A stretch of DNA of 64,000 nucleotides, taken from assembly GCF_001908095.1 (NCBI RefSeq), contig NZ_MKGR01000003.1, forward strand, positions 94,679 to 158,678. The letters run 5' to 3'. The position numbers were made by a program, and so were the translations under genes. Under the pieces are notes generated by a model, which was not told where the DNA came from, searched no databases, and worked only from the letters and a program-made list of their open reading frames with translations. Below are positions 32,034 to 41,313 of the stretch, piece by piece. Positions within the stretch are counted from its first letter, which is position 1. Each line of letters begins with the position of its first letter. Source of the DNA: Xenorhabdus thuongxuanensis. GTDB lineage: Bacteria; Pseudomonadota; Gammaproteobacteria; Enterobacterales; Enterobacteriaceae.

Positions 32034-32054
32034 AGAACCCGAAATCCGGGTTCT
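32034..32054 (-). terminator. Hairpin after ydgA
   Basis: AGAACCCG (32034-32041) pairs exactly with CGGGTTCT (32047-32054), loop of 5 bases. There is no T-run on the minus strand. It lies 26 bases past the ydgA stop. Confidence 0.5.
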
Positions 32055-32079
32055 GGTTATTTATTATGTAACTGGACGC

Positions 32080-33579
32080 TTATTCAACGACAGGAAGCTC
32101 AGCATCGGCATCATCATAGGTTCCGGCAAGACCATTATCAAGTAGGAATTGATGTAAGTTGGACTCTTTGTCGTTTAAGTTGACTTTATCATTGGCGTAA
32201 TGGAAATTAAGGCCAATGACGCCGTCTTTATCAGTAAGTATTTTGTATTTAACTCCTTGTTGAGTAATCATCTGAACTTGTTGTTCTGCTTGCGCTTCTG
32301 CGACAGCTTTATCCTTACCATCTAGCATCGTTGACTGCGCAATAGATTCTATCAGCATGGCTTTCGGTAAATTAATATGCAAGGATAATTCTTGAATCAG
32401 AGTACGAACCATTTCTTCCGGCTCCATAAGTTGCAATGCACTTTTATCTTCCGGAATATTTTGTAAGGATAGTTTGAAATCTACTGAACTCTCGCCTTTG
32501 CTATTTTTCCAACTAAAAGGAGAAATACTGAATTGCGGATTGTTATTCAGAAGGAGATGTAAGTTACTGAGAATCGCTAGGGAAGTCGTATCATAAGATA
32601 CTTTATCCGTAGTCAAGGCTGCTTCTGCCGCATCATTATAGGCTTGGGTAAATTTACGTACAGACTGGCCATCGAGTTTTTCCATACCCAGAGCTAACTT
32701 ACCAGAGCCAAACTCTATATCCTTAATCTTTACACCATCAATGCTATAAACGATTTTGATGTTCAGATTGTCTTTATCCTCACCTAAATTGGATGTCACT
32801 TTCATTCCCTTAAGAGCGATATTTGGCTCATTAGGAATTCCATTCATGCTGAATTCACCAATGCTGTAGCTTTGATCTCCGGTATAGATATCGAATTTAC
32901 CTTTCTTATTATCCGATTTAAAATCAATGCTTTTAAATGCAATTTTTTCTTTTTTGATAGGATCACTGAAAGAGAGTTCATCACTTTTGACAGTGAATGA
33001 AAATTCACTCAAATCATGATTAGCGCTGGCATTGATTTTTGCCCCTGAGAATGACAGAACCCGTTGGTCACCTTCTTTAGTTTCCGTATGATTAATAGGG
33101 ATCAGTTCAATGTTAGCTGAGAGTGAGCGGCTATAACTGACTTTAGCATCTAAGCTAAACAGTGATTTTCCGTTTGTGATATTAAATAGCGTTTTCAATG
33201 CATCATTTTTTTCAAGTTCTGCGTGGATAGAGGCCATTTGAGGTATCAAATTGAATGCCTTTAGGTTATTCATGGGAAATGGCCCATGATCGATCGTCGA
33301 TTTTAAAATGATTTCTTCATTTGGCGGAATGTCGGCATTTTTTACACCATTTTTGATGTGTAGGATAAAACGGACATCGGAGCTGAAAATACCTCGTTTG
33401 AAATCTTTTGCTTGCCATTCTATGCCACTTTCAGGAAACGATTTTTCCAGTTCAGTGTTTGCCTTTTTTACGAAGCTATCTAAACGATCTTCAAGTTTCT
33501 TACCTGTATACCATGATGCTCCTGTCCATACAGCACCCAGAGCGACCACAATGCTTACTGCAACTAACGATTTTTTCAT
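32080..33579 (-). CDS. ydgA: YdgA, DUF945 family protein
   Basis: A 499-aa exported or inner-membrane-anchored protein with the N-terminal signal MKKSLVAVSIVVALGAVWTG. DUF945 features include WYTGKKLEDRLDSFVKKANTEL and long beta-rich stretches. The C-terminal NLHYANDKVNLNDK closes the domain. E. coli YdgA lies between add/uid and manA in the same order. The function is not established, though links to the cell envelope have been proposed for the family. Confidence 0.9.
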   Translation of the reverse strand: MKKSLVAVSIVVALGAVWTGASWYTGKKLEDRLDSFVKKANTELEKSFPESGIEWQAKDFKRGIFSSDVRFILHIKNGVKNADIPPNEEIILKSTIDHGPFPMNNLKAFNLIPQMASIHAELEKNDALKTLFNITNGKSLFSLDAKVSYSRSLSANIELIPINHTETKEGDQRVLSFSGAKINASANHDLSEFSFTVKSDELSFSDPIKKEKIAFKSIDFKSDNKKGKFDIYTGDQSYSIGEFSMNGIPNEPNIALKGMKVTSNLGEDKDNLNIKIVYSIDGVKIKDIEFGSGKLALGMEKLDGQSVRKFTQAYNDAAEAALTTDKVSYDTTSLAILSNLHLLLNNNPQFSISPFSWKNSKGESSVDFKLSLQNIPEDKSALQLMEPEEMVRTLIQELSLHINLPKAMLIESIAQSTMLDGKDKAVAEAQAEQQVQMITQQGVKYKILTDKDGVIGLNFHYANDKVNLNDKESNLHQFLLDNGLAGTYDDADAELPVVE

Positions 33580-33704
33580 GTAGAAATCCCATCCTTTTAA
33601 CGCATATACATGGGCGTATTATGCGTTTTGTATTTATGTCAAAATTCACTGAAAATATGATTAACAACCAATAAAATAATCATAACCATATGAATATAAT
33701 AAAA

Positions 33705-34877
33705 TTAACTGGACACCTTGGCTATTCTCCCCTTGCCATAAAAAGTTATGGTATCTTCGATAGCAGGCAAGAAAATTGATTCGCCTGAAAGTAATCTCAA
33801 CTGCTGCTTATCAGTGTTGATAACTGCTTGTCCTTCAACACAAAATAGAACCGATGCTGAATGATTTTCCAATGAAATTGGTTGTTCTGAAACAGAATAA
33901 ACAGAAAAACAAAAATCATTAACAGGAACAGGGTAATTCAGCGCATCTTTCTCTTGTCTTGGCATGGTTAGCAAAGTATCGGCAGCTTTTGGAATAAAAT
34001 CCAGATTAGCCATTAATTCAGAAACATCAATATGCTTGCTGGTTAAACCGGCACGCAAAACATTGTCAGAATTGGCCATAACTTCCAGGGCGACGCCATC
34101 AAGATAGGCATGGGGAGTGCGGGCATATAAAAACATTGCCTGACCGGGTTCTAGTTCAACGATATTGAGTAAGAGTGGGGCGAATAGTCCATTATCATCG
34201 GGATAGAACGAGGTCATTCTTTTGATGGTATCCCACGGTTCGCCCTGATGACAGTTTAATGCTGACTTTAAGACTGCCATCGCCAAATGCTTTTGTTCTC
34301 CTTGCATATTCAATAACTGTGAAAACAAGAGCGACAGATTTTGCTCGGTCGGTTGCTGGAGGAATGTTTGAATATCTGGATGTGCGGCAGAAACATAATC
34401 CAATAATTGCGCGATCTCAGATAAGGGCCTAAAAGCATTCATGGCCTTGAACGGTGTCAGTGCATAGACCAATTCAGGTTTGTGGTTATCGTCTTTATAG
34501 TTGCGTTGTGCTGAATCTAACGGTATCCCTTGAGCATTTTCTTTGGCAAAACCTATTTCTGCTGATGTCTTATCAGGATGCACTTGAATAGATAATGGCT
34601 GAGCTGCACACAATACTTTGAACAAGAAAGGTAACCGCTGGAATTGTTGGGTCACTTTTTCCCCAAGGTATTTCTCTGGTTCTTTATCGATCAAGGAATT
34701 CAAGGCAATAGTTTCACCCGTTTGAGGATCCGTGACCAGTGAACTACATTTTGGATGTGCTCCCATCCATAGTTCTGCCATTGGCTGATTATCAGGGTTC
34801 TCGATACCATAAATATCCGTCAGAGCGGTTTTACTTCCCCAGTCATAATGTTGGACTTTGTTGGTCATTTTCAGCAT
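33705..34877 (-). CDS. manA: Mannose-6-phosphate isomerase
   Basis: Interconverts fructose-6-phosphate and mannose-6-phosphate. 390 aa. Zinc-site blocks are LSIQVHPDK and NHKPELVYALTPFKAMNAFR; the type I signature is TPHAYLDGVALEVMANSDN with the following VLRAGLTSKHID. I start at MLKMTNKVQHYDWGSK after AGGAAA, matching E. coli; the longer frame is not supported. It is divergent from fumC, as in E. coli. Confidence 0.97.
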   Translation of the reverse strand: MLKMTNKVQHYDWGSKTALTDIYGIENPDNQPMAELWMGAHPKCSSLVTDPQTGETIALNSLIDKEPEKYLGEKVTQQFQRLPFLFKVLCAAQPLSIQVHPDKTSAEIGFAKENAQGIPLDSAQRNYKDDNHKPELVYALTPFKAMNAFRPLSEIAQLLDYVSAAHPDIQTFLQQPTEQNLSLLFSQLLNMQGEQKHLAMAVLKSALNCHQGEPWDTIKRMTSFYPDDNGLFAPLLLNIVELEPGQAMFLYARTPHAYLDGVALEVMANSDNVLRAGLTSKHIDVSELMANLDFIPKAADTLLTMPRQEKDALNYPVPVNDFCFSVYSVSEQPISLENHSASVLFCVEGQAVINTDKQQLRLLSGESIFLPAIEDTITFYGKGRIAKVSS

Positions 34878-35048
34878 GGCAAAATTTCCTATAATAAGAA
34901 ATAAATTATTTATATGACAACAATACAATAAACACGGTCAGGTCGCATTATCGATAATGAATTTATGGCATGATAAATAGTGCCGACTAATATATCTGCA
35001 AAGTTTGTTCTGGCGTATTCAATTATTCTGTGTGCTAAGGAGATAGTA

Positions 35049-36443
35049 ATGGCAGCCACTCGCATTGAAAAAGACTCAATGGGGCCTATCGAAGTACCTG
35101 CTGACCAATTATGGGGGGCGCAAACTCAGCGTTCACTGGAGCATTTCCGCATTTCTCAGGAAAAAATGCCCGTTGCATTGATTCATGCTCTTGCATTGAC
35201 TAAACAAGCTGCGGCCAGCGTTAATATGGAGCTTGGTCTTCTGCCTCAAGAACGTGGCGAAGCAATTATCGCTGCGGCGAAAGAGGTGTTGGAAGGCAAA
35301 CATTCAACAGAATTCCCTCTTGCTATCTGGCAGACCGGTTCGGGAACCCAAAGCAACATGAACATGAATGAAGTGTTAGCGAACCGTGGTAGTGAGATCC
35401 TTGGTGGTAAAAGGGGTAACGAACGTCTGATTCATCCTAATGATGACGTTAATAAGAGTCAAAGCTCTAATGATGTTTTTCCAACTGCCATGCATGTTGC
35501 AGCAGTTACTGCATTACGTGAACATCTGTTACCAGAGTTAAAAGTATTACAAAAAACTCTGGCAGATAAAGCAGAAGCATTTAGAGACATCGTAAAAATT
35601 GGCCGTACTCACTTACAAGATGCAACTCCATTGACCTTAGGCCAGGAGATTTCTGGCTGGGCAGCCATGTTAACGTATAACTTGAAACACATTGAATATA
35701 GCATTCCTCATGTGTGTGAACTGGCACTGGGTGGTACTGCGGTAGGAACTGGTCTGAATACTCATCCTGAGTATGCTGTTCGTGTTGCGCAAAAAATTGC
35801 TGAATTATCAGGCCATCCTTTTGTTACTTCGCCGAATAAATTTGAAGCCCTGGCAACTTGCGACGCACTAGTGCACTCACACGGTGCATTGAAAGGTTTG
35901 GCTGCATCATTAATGAAGATTGCTAACGATGTTCGTTGGTTGGCTTCTGGCCCTCGTTGCGGTATTGGTGAAATTTCCATTCCTGAAAATGAGCCAGGCA
36001 GCTCCATCATGCCAGGCAAAGTGAACCCAACTCAGTGTGAAGCGATGACCATGTTATGTGCCCAAGTCATGGGTAACGATGTGGCGATCAATATTGGTGG
36101 TTCGTCTGGTAACTTTGAACTAAACGTATTCCGTCCTATGGTTATTCATAACTTCCTGCAATCCGTTCGATTGCTGGCGGATGGTATGCGTAGTTTCAAT
36201 GAGCATTGTGCTATTGGCATTGAACCTAACCGTGAACGCATTACCCAGTTGCTGAATGAATCACTAATGCTGGTAACGGCATTGAATACTCATATTGGTT
36301 ACGATAAGGCTGCTGAAATTGCTAAAAAAGCACATAAAGAGGGCCTGACTCTGAAACAATCAGCTCTTCAGCTAGGGTATTTGACTGAAGTTGAATTTGA
36401 TGAGTGGGTTCGCCCTGACGATATGGTTGGCAGTATGAAGTAA
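35049..36443 (+). CDS. fumC: Class II fumarate hydratase
   Basis: The oxygen-stable fumarase, 464 aa. The signature [17 protein letters not shown] and the substrate regions [14 protein letters not shown] and [16 protein letters not shown] are intact, with the catalytic His in the latter. I start at [17 protein letters not shown], after AAGGAGATA; the longer open frame has no homology. It is convergent with tus across a terminator, as in E. coli. Confidence 0.97.
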   Translation: MAATRIEKDSMGPIEVPADQLWGAQTQRSLEHFRISQEKMPVALIHALALTKQAAASVNMELGLLPQERGEAIIAAAKEVLEGKHSTEFPLAIWQTGSGTQSNMNMNEVLANRGSEILGGKRGNERLIHPNDDVNKSQSSNDVFPTAMHVAAVTALREHLLPELKVLQKTLADKAEAFRDIVKIGRTHLQDATPLTLGQEISGWAAMLTYNLKHIEYSIPHVCELALGGTAVGTGLNTHPEYAVRVAQKIAELSGHPFVTSPNKFEALATCDALVHSHGALKGLAASLMKIANDVRWLASGPRCGIGEISIPENEPGSSIMPGKVNPTQCEAMTMLCAQVMGNDVAINIGGSSGNFELNVFRPMVIHNFLQSVRLLADGMRSFNEHCAIGIEPNRERITQLLNESLMLVTALNTHIGYDKAAEIAKKAHKEGLTLKQSALQLGYLTEVEFDEWVRPDDMVGSMK

Positions 36444-36467
36444 TGTTTGTTATATAAGCAAAAATGC

Positions 36468-36498
36468 AAAAGCCGGAGTAGTGTTCTCCGGTTTTTAC
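36468..36498. terminator. Terminator between fumC and tus
   Basis: GCCGGAG (36472-36478) pairs with CTCCGGT (36486-36492), with A's before and TTTTT after. It probably serves both convergent genes. Confidence 0.85.
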
Positions 36499-36501
36499 AC
36501 C

Positions 36502-37428
36502 TTAGATTTCTTTGTAAAGATGTAAGCGAGGAATGACTAACTCAAGTGGCTTCGCTTTGGGTTTATGCTTATGTTTTATTGTGTTGACATTGTAATTGGG
36601 CAAGGTGCCGATTTTAGGCTTGGTTTCACTATCTTCTGTATAGAAAACAATTAAAGGAACCGGACAGGCATATTGAACTTGTTTTTGTATTTCTGAATAC
36701 CATACACGGGTAATAGGTTGCACTTTTACTGGTCGTTTGATTTTTAATATCACATCATCGGGTAATTTTTTAATATCAGTAATCTCCAATGCCACTAATG
36801 CTGCCCATTGATCTCTGGAGTAAGGTGGAACTACTCTCCCTGCATTATAGCTTTTCTCCAGTTTTTCCAGAATTTGTTGCTTAGTGACCTTATTAATGAT
36901 GTTCTTATTGGCCCACCCAAAATTAATGGTGTCAGGATTTAGTAGAGGAGTGATAGTACGATAGGCATTCAAGGTAATGAGGCCTCGTAAATGATCATGA
37001 ACAAATTCAAATCGTTGTTCCTTGCTGACACCTGATTCTTTGGTAACAATATTTTCCAATTCTATTTTTAATTGGTTTACGTCATTAATGATTTCTATTG
37101 CTTTTTGATATTGCTGGTGGTCGACAGTAAAACATAAAGCGCCTGGCAGTCGGCTTGCAGCTTTACTGCTGACATTAGGATTGTTATGGTATATGAATAG
37201 CTTCTGATAGAAGCATAAACCTACACTGAGCGCTTCATTTCCTAGTAGCGGATTGACTATGATTTCCGTTATTTGTTCATGTTCTTTACCTTTTTCTATT
37301 TTTGGTAATTCAAATACCCGTGCATCAATAAGTTGATAATTCATTAACAACCTAACCAGTTCAGATAGTTTTTCTTCTTGTTCTTTAAAGCAAGTTGTAA
37401 GTGATTCTACTGAAATATATTTTTTCAT
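36502..37428 (-). CDS. tus: Replication terminus-binding protein Tus
   Basis: Binds Ter sites and arrests replication forks from one side. 308 aa against 309 in E. coli. The residues forming the pocket for the flipped C6 base in E. coli Tus (Ile79, Phe140, His144, Gly149) are present at the same numbers (LFI79, F140EFVH144DHLRG149). DNA-contact stretches LPGALCFTVD, LITLNAYRTIT, GWANKNIINK, LKIKRPVKVQPI and IPRLHLYKE are conserved. I use ATG 37428; an upstream in-frame TTG is less likely. It is convergent with fumC as in E. coli, with a Ter site in its promoter region. Confidence 0.95.
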   Translation of the reverse strand: MKKYISVESLTTCFKEQEEKLSELVRLLMNYQLIDARVFELPKIEKGKEHEQITEIIVNPLLGNEALSVGLCFYQKLFIYHNNPNVSSKAASRLPGALCFTVDHQQYQKAIEIINDVNQLKIELENIVTKESGVSKEQRFEFVHDHLRGLITLNAYRTITPLLNPDTINFGWANKNIINKVTKQQILEKLEKSYNAGRVVPPYSRDQWAALVALEITDIKKLPDDVILKIKRPVKVQPITRVWYSEIQKQVQYACPVPLIVFYTEDSETKPKIGTLPNYNVNTIKHKHKPKAKPLELVIPRLHLYKEI

Positions 37429-37451
37429 AATTATTCTCAAATACGAATCCT

Positions 37452-37472
37452 TATTTAGTTACAACATAATTT
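37452..37472 (-). promoter_or_regulatory. Ter-like site upstream of tus (probable autoregulatory operator)
   Basis: On the minus strand the bases TATGTTGTAACTAAA (37468-37454) match the Ter core. The base before it is T, not the G expected at position 6, so the C used for the Tus lock is missing. It lies 26-45 bases upstream of the tus ATG, where E. coli TerB overlaps the tus promoter and mediates autorepression. It has the same orientation as the rnb-nth Ter. Confidence 0.85.
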
Positions 37473-37590
37473 TATTATAAAAACAAAAAAACATCTACAA
37501 TATCCCACTACAAAAACCAATCAAAAAAAAGTACCTATTGCGAAATAATTTAGCATTGTGATAAAAAATTAATAACGCATTAATCAAAAA

Positions 37591-37606
37591 TCAGATGATT
37601 ATCTGA
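37591..37606. promoter_or_regulatory. Palindrome upstream of the IprA-like gene
   Basis: TCAGATgattATCTGA is a perfect 6-bp dyad with a 4-base centre. It ends 35 bases before the chosen start of the next gene. The shape suits a dimeric regulator and it could be an autoregulatory operator. Confidence 0.4.
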
Positions 37607-37641
37607 TTGATAGAGTGGGTCATACACCAAGGTCGTTAAAT

Positions 37642-38274
37642 ATGAAAAAATTAGTTAAACCATTGAATTCATTTGGTAAAGTAATGGATGCGTTATTGCC
37701 ATACTCTGAATTAATCACGACCGATTTATCAACACAAGGAAAACTAATTAAAATAGAGAGTGAGTTTGCTAAGTTTTTTTTATTAGAGCAAGGATATGTT
37801 AATATTCGCAGAATTGGCGACAACTTAATCTTTGCTACGCTTTTTTCACCCTATGTTATCGGTTTGTCTTTCTATTCTGGAGCAGAAATCTATTATTCCA
37901 TTGAAATAGGGGAAAATTGTAAAATTTACCAAATTCCTCGAATTAGCGCCTTAAATGCCATAAAGAAGCATGATCTCTATAGGGAGTGGATGAGAATAAT
38001 TTCCTATAAAATATCTTTCTTATATGCCAGAGATATTAGCCTCTTTCGTCATAGCAATAAAGAAGTCGTATGTAGTTTGTTATCTCGCCTGATCACCTTA
38101 CCTGAAGAATTCAGAGAAAATATTACGGTAATTAAATACATAGAGCAAAGATGCACACTTTCACGCAGCTGTATACAGCGAGTGTTACTCGCTCTAAAAA
38201 AGGAAGGATGTATTGAAATTATTGATGGGTATTTAACAAAGGTTTTAGTGTTACCGAATGAGTCCTATTATTAA
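37642..38274 (+). CDS. IprA-like winged-helix regulator with CRP-type fold
   Basis: A 210-aa protein with an N-terminal cNMP-binding-like barrel lacking recognisable cyclic-nucleotide residues (KIESEFAKFFLLEQGYVNIRRIGDN). A helical linker and a C-terminal winged HTH follow (CTLSRSCIQRVLLALKKEGCIEIIDGYL). The architecture fits the IprA/YaiV group of enterobacterial regulators, one of which affects peroxide resistance in Salmonella. The target is not known. I start at MKKLVKPLN after an AAGG; a GTG nine codons earlier is possible. It sits alone between tus and ynfM with its own palindrome. Confidence 0.75.
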   Translation: MKKLVKPLNSFGKVMDALLPYSELITTDLSTQGKLIKIESEFAKFFLLEQGYVNIRRIGDNLIFATLFSPYVIGLSFYSGAEIYYSIEIGENCKIYQIPRISALNAIKKHDLYREWMRIISYKISFLYARDISLFRHSNKEVVCSLLSRLITLPEEFRENITVIKYIEQRCTLSRSCIQRVLLALKKEGCIEIIDGYLTKVLVLPNESYY

Positions 38275-38333
38275 AAATAAGATATTGCAGGTATCAGATA
38301 AGCAATGATTAATTTATATTATTTTAAATGTAT

Positions 38334-38380
38334 TGATAAAAAAAGCCGACATCTATTACATGGATTAATATGATGTCGGC
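38334..38380 (-). terminator. Terminator of ynfM
   Basis: GCCGACATC (38345-38353) pairs with GATGTCGGC (38372-38380), with TATTA/TAATA inside. On the minus strand it is followed by seven T. Confidence 0.88.
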
Positions 38381-38394
38381 ACAACCTTGTTTTA

Positions 38395-39669
38395 TTATTT
38401 TTGTAATTTATTGAGTTTTAAGCCTAAATAAAGAGCAATAAGTGTTAGTAATGAAATAAATACGGCAACGCCGTTCCATGCAAAATAGAACCAAAATACT
38501 CCACCTAATGTCCCTGCAATACTGGAACCAGAGTAATAACAAAATAAGTAGAGTGATGATGCTTGCGCTTTTGCTCGCTTGGCTCTCTGTCCTATCCACC
38601 CACTAGCAACTGCATGGGCGGCAAAGAAACCTGTTGTCAGTATCATCACACCCAATATTACTGCCCAGATAGGGGAAAATAGAGTGATTATGCAACCAAT
38701 CAGCATTATACCAATAGCTGCTAATAATACTTTTCCTCTCCCATGCTTGCTTGTTAGTCCTCCAGCTTTAGTTGCACTGTAAGTTCCTGTTAAGTAGATA
38801 ATAGATAACAAACCAACAATAGTCTGGCTTAAATGATAAGGTGCTTCTAATAATCGATAACCAATGTAGTTAAACATGGTGACGAAACTTCCCATAAGCA
38901 AAAAAGCTTCAGCAAATAGCAAGGGAAGACCTTGATCACGGAAGTGTAGCTTCAAATTGATAAGTAATGATTTAGGCTTTAATGAACTGGATTTAAAATT
39001 CCTGGATTCCGGTAACATCTTCCAAAACGCAATGGCGGAGATTAAGGAAAATGTACCTAATAAGATAACGGCGATCCGCCATGAATGGTGATCAGCAATC
39101 ACACCAGTAATTAAACGTCCACTCATCCCTCCTATTGAATTACCACTAATATAGAGGCCGATAGATAAGGCTACATGACTGGGATGGATCTCTTCACTTA
39201 AATAAGTCATCGCAACGGCAACAACACCACTTAATGATAAACCTGCTAGTGCGCGCATAAACAAAATTCCGTGCCAGCTTGTTACAACAGAACTTAAAAT
39301 AGTAAAAACGGCGGCGGCAATAAGTGATACGACCATAACATTTTTACGGCCAAGTGCATCGGATAAAGAGCCTGTTATTAATAGACCGAGGGATAACATC
39401 CCTGTGGAAAGTGATAGAGCCAAACTACTATTGGCTGGCGAGATATTAAATTCATCTGATAAAATCGGTAAAATGGGTTGAAAAAAATAAAGCAATGCAA
39501 AAGTTGCCAGCCCAACAGCAAAGAATGAGAGAGTGACTCTCAGGTATACAACATCTTCACGCTGAATGTAATGTTGTTTACTTTTGTATCCTTGATTGAT
39601 CGTGTTTTCAACATCTCTTTCGACGCCAGAAGCTGCTGATTTTTCACTGACGCTTTGGATTGTACTCAC
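38395..39669 (-). CDS. ynfM: YnfM-like MFS transporter
   Basis: A 424-aa, 12-helix major facilitator. The segment SDALGRKNVMVVSLIAA holds the loop 2-3 motif. SWHGILFMRALAGLSLSGVVAVAMTYLSEEIHPSH and SGNSIGGMSGRLITG are near-identical to E. coli YnfM, a proposed arabinose/other exporter. It starts with GTG after AAGGAAG. It is divergent from the LysR gene, as in E. coli, which suggests control by it. Confidence 0.92.
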   Translation of the reverse strand: MSTIQSVSEKSAASGVERDVENTINQGYKSKQHYIQREDVVYLRVTLSFFAVGLATFALLYFFQPILPILSDEFNISPANSSLALSLSTGMLSLGLLITGSLSDALGRKNVMVVSLIAAAVFTILSSVVTSWHGILFMRALAGLSLSGVVAVAMTYLSEEIHPSHVALSIGLYISGNSIGGMSGRLITGVIADHHSWRIAVILLGTFSLISAIAFWKMLPESRNFKSSSLKPKSLLINLKLHFRDQGLPLLFAEAFLLMGSFVTMFNYIGYRLLEAPYHLSQTIVGLLSIIYLTGTYSATKAGGLTSKHGRGKVLLAAIGIMLIGCIITLFSPIWAVILGVMILTTGFFAAHAVASGWIGQRAKRAKAQASSLYLFCYYSGSSIAGTLGGVFWFYFAWNGVAVFISLLTLIALYLGLKLNKLQK

Positions 39670-39735
39670 GCTACTTCCTTATCTATGTAAAACAAACGTT
39701 AACTACTTGATGTAGATCAAGGATAGGAATTCATA

Positions 39736-39786
39736 AATATATTGTCTAATATATTAATCATTAAAAATGATACTTTAAAAGTATCA
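39736..39786. promoter_or_regulatory. Two palindromes in the ynfM/ynfL divergent region
   Basis: AATATATTgtctAATATATT (39736-39755) and TGATACTTTaAAAGTATCA (39768-39786) are both perfect dyads. The second has 9-bp arms and ends 15 bases before the LysR start. LysR regulators usually bind such sites in divergent spacers. Which is the true operator is unresolved. Confidence 0.5.
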
Positions 39787-39801
39787 ATAGGGTGATAAAT
39801 A

Positions 39802-40722
39802 ATGACTACTAATATTGAGCTCAGACACTTACGTTACTTTATTGCTGTGGCAGAAGAGTTGCATTTTGGACGCGCAGCAGAACGATTGAATATTTCACAA
39901 CCACCATTAAGTCAGCAAATCCAGGCGCTGGAAGCAAATATAAACGCCCAGTTACTGGTGCGTAATAACAGAAATGTCAATTTAACACCTGCTGGACATA
40001 TGTTCCTTCAGGAAGCATATCAAATCATTTCCCAGGTTGATGCTGCGGCAACCAAAGCAGCTAGAATGCAGCAAGGAGAGTTAGGGGAGATATCTATTGG
40101 CTTTACATCCACCGCACCTTTTATGCAAAAAGTAACTCTGAGTTTACGTCAATTCCGAGAACGTTATCCTGATGTCGCCATTCATATGCATCAAATGAAT
40201 ACTAAACAGCAAATAGCGCCTTTGCAGACAGGCAGAATTGATATAGGAATTATGCGTAATACATCATTGCCCGATAATCTGGAACATCAATTACTCTTTC
40301 GCGAGCGTTTTATGTTGGCAGTATATGATGATCATCCTCTGCTGAAATACGCTAATGAAGGTGTGAATTTGGAAATGCTATCTGATTATCCACTGGTATT
40401 TTTTGAACGTGATGTAGGGACAGCACTGTATGATGAAATTATTTCCTTATTAGCTAATGTAGGAGTGGTTCCGACAATTTCTCAGGAAGCAGGGGAAGCA
40501 ATGACAATATTAGGATTAGTTGCTGCGGGATTAGGGGTAAGCATTATTACAGAGTCGTTTATCCGAATGAAACTGGATGGAGTTCAATATCTACCTTTAG
40601 CAAACAATCCTGCTTACTCCGAAGTTTGGTTGGTTAAACATAAAAATTACAATAACAGTGCCGCGGCAGATCGGTTAACACATCTTCTGATTTCAAACAT
40701 TGTGGATGAAGCTAATAGCTAA
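39802..40722 (+). CDS. ynfL: LysR-type regulator YnfL
   Basis: A 306-aa LysR protein. The winged HTH is IELRHLRYFIAVAEELHFGRAAERLNISQPPLSQQIQALE, close to E. coli YnfL. The effector domain begins about residue 92 (ISIGFTSTAPFMQKV) and includes VAAGLGVSIITESF. It is divergent from the MFS gene it probably regulates. Confidence 0.92.
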   Translation: MTTNIELRHLRYFIAVAEELHFGRAAERLNISQPPLSQQIQALEANINAQLLVRNNRNVNLTPAGHMFLQEAYQIISQVDAAATKAARMQQGELGEISIGFTSTAPFMQKVTLSLRQFRERYPDVAIHMHQMNTKQQIAPLQTGRIDIGIMRNTSLPDNLEHQLLFRERFMLAVYDDHPLLKYANEGVNLEMLSDYPLVFFERDVGTALYDEIISLLANVGVVPTISQEAGEAMTILGLVAAGLGVSIITESFIRMKLDGVQYLPLANNPAYSEVWLVKHKNYNNSAAADRLTHLLISNIVDEANS

Positions 40723-40864
40723 AATCGTTCATAAAAAGTAATAATCACGATAAGTTCGTGTGAAAGATCACATTTCTACCTCAAACGAATATCTTCTCAT
40801 TTAAACGGAGACATAATCGTCATTATTAATTTTTTAGTAGCGTGAATGAAATGCAGGAGGCGAG

Positions 40865-41179
40865 GTGAGTATAGAAGGTAATCCATTGGTAACAAAAATT
40901 ATTTATGATGTAGGAGAACGAATAGGGAGTATCATGGCGATTATGGTCAACATCTTTAACCCTGAAAAAATCTTGATTGGTTCACCGCTGAACAGTGTTA
41001 AACATATTCTCTATCCTGCCATTCAACGACAGATAGCGCAGCGTTCACTTCCCGATTATAGCAAACAAGTTGATATTGTGGCTACCCAATTTGACAATAT
41101 AGGCACACTACCTGCGGCAGCCTTAATTAAACAAGCATTGTATAATGGTGAATTATTGCTCGAACTTATGCAAGGGTAA
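40865..41179 (+). pseudogene. mlc: C-terminal stump of mlc (ROK-family repressor)
   Basis: The 104 codons match only the last quarter of Mlc (about 406 aa in E. coli): AIMVNIFNPEKILIGSPLN and the end ALYNGELLLELMQG. The N-terminal HTH and most of the ROK domain are absent, and a TGA lies 15 bases upstream in frame. A fortuitous AGGAGG precedes a GTG, so a stump could be translated. It lies beside bioD2, as in E. coli (mlc-ynfK), so this is the decayed orthologue. Confidence 0.85.
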
Positions 41180-41313
41180 CACCCATCAGGCAAAACATTG
41201 AGCTAACGCAACCCCTATCTCATATACATCCCCTACACTCTAATCTTACTCGTTAAAGAGAGTAATAACCGATCGATCTGCTCTGTTATTACAGAAAACG
41301 GAAAAATGAATTT

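Noticed and set aside
31883-32079. Adenine/purine riboswitch upstream of add, as in Vibrio
   Set aside because: The conserved three-way-junction bases are not found; only a terminator-like hairpin is visible.
39280-39300. Ter-like GTTACAACA inside ynfM
   Set aside because: Only nine core bases match; chance occurrence in a gene.
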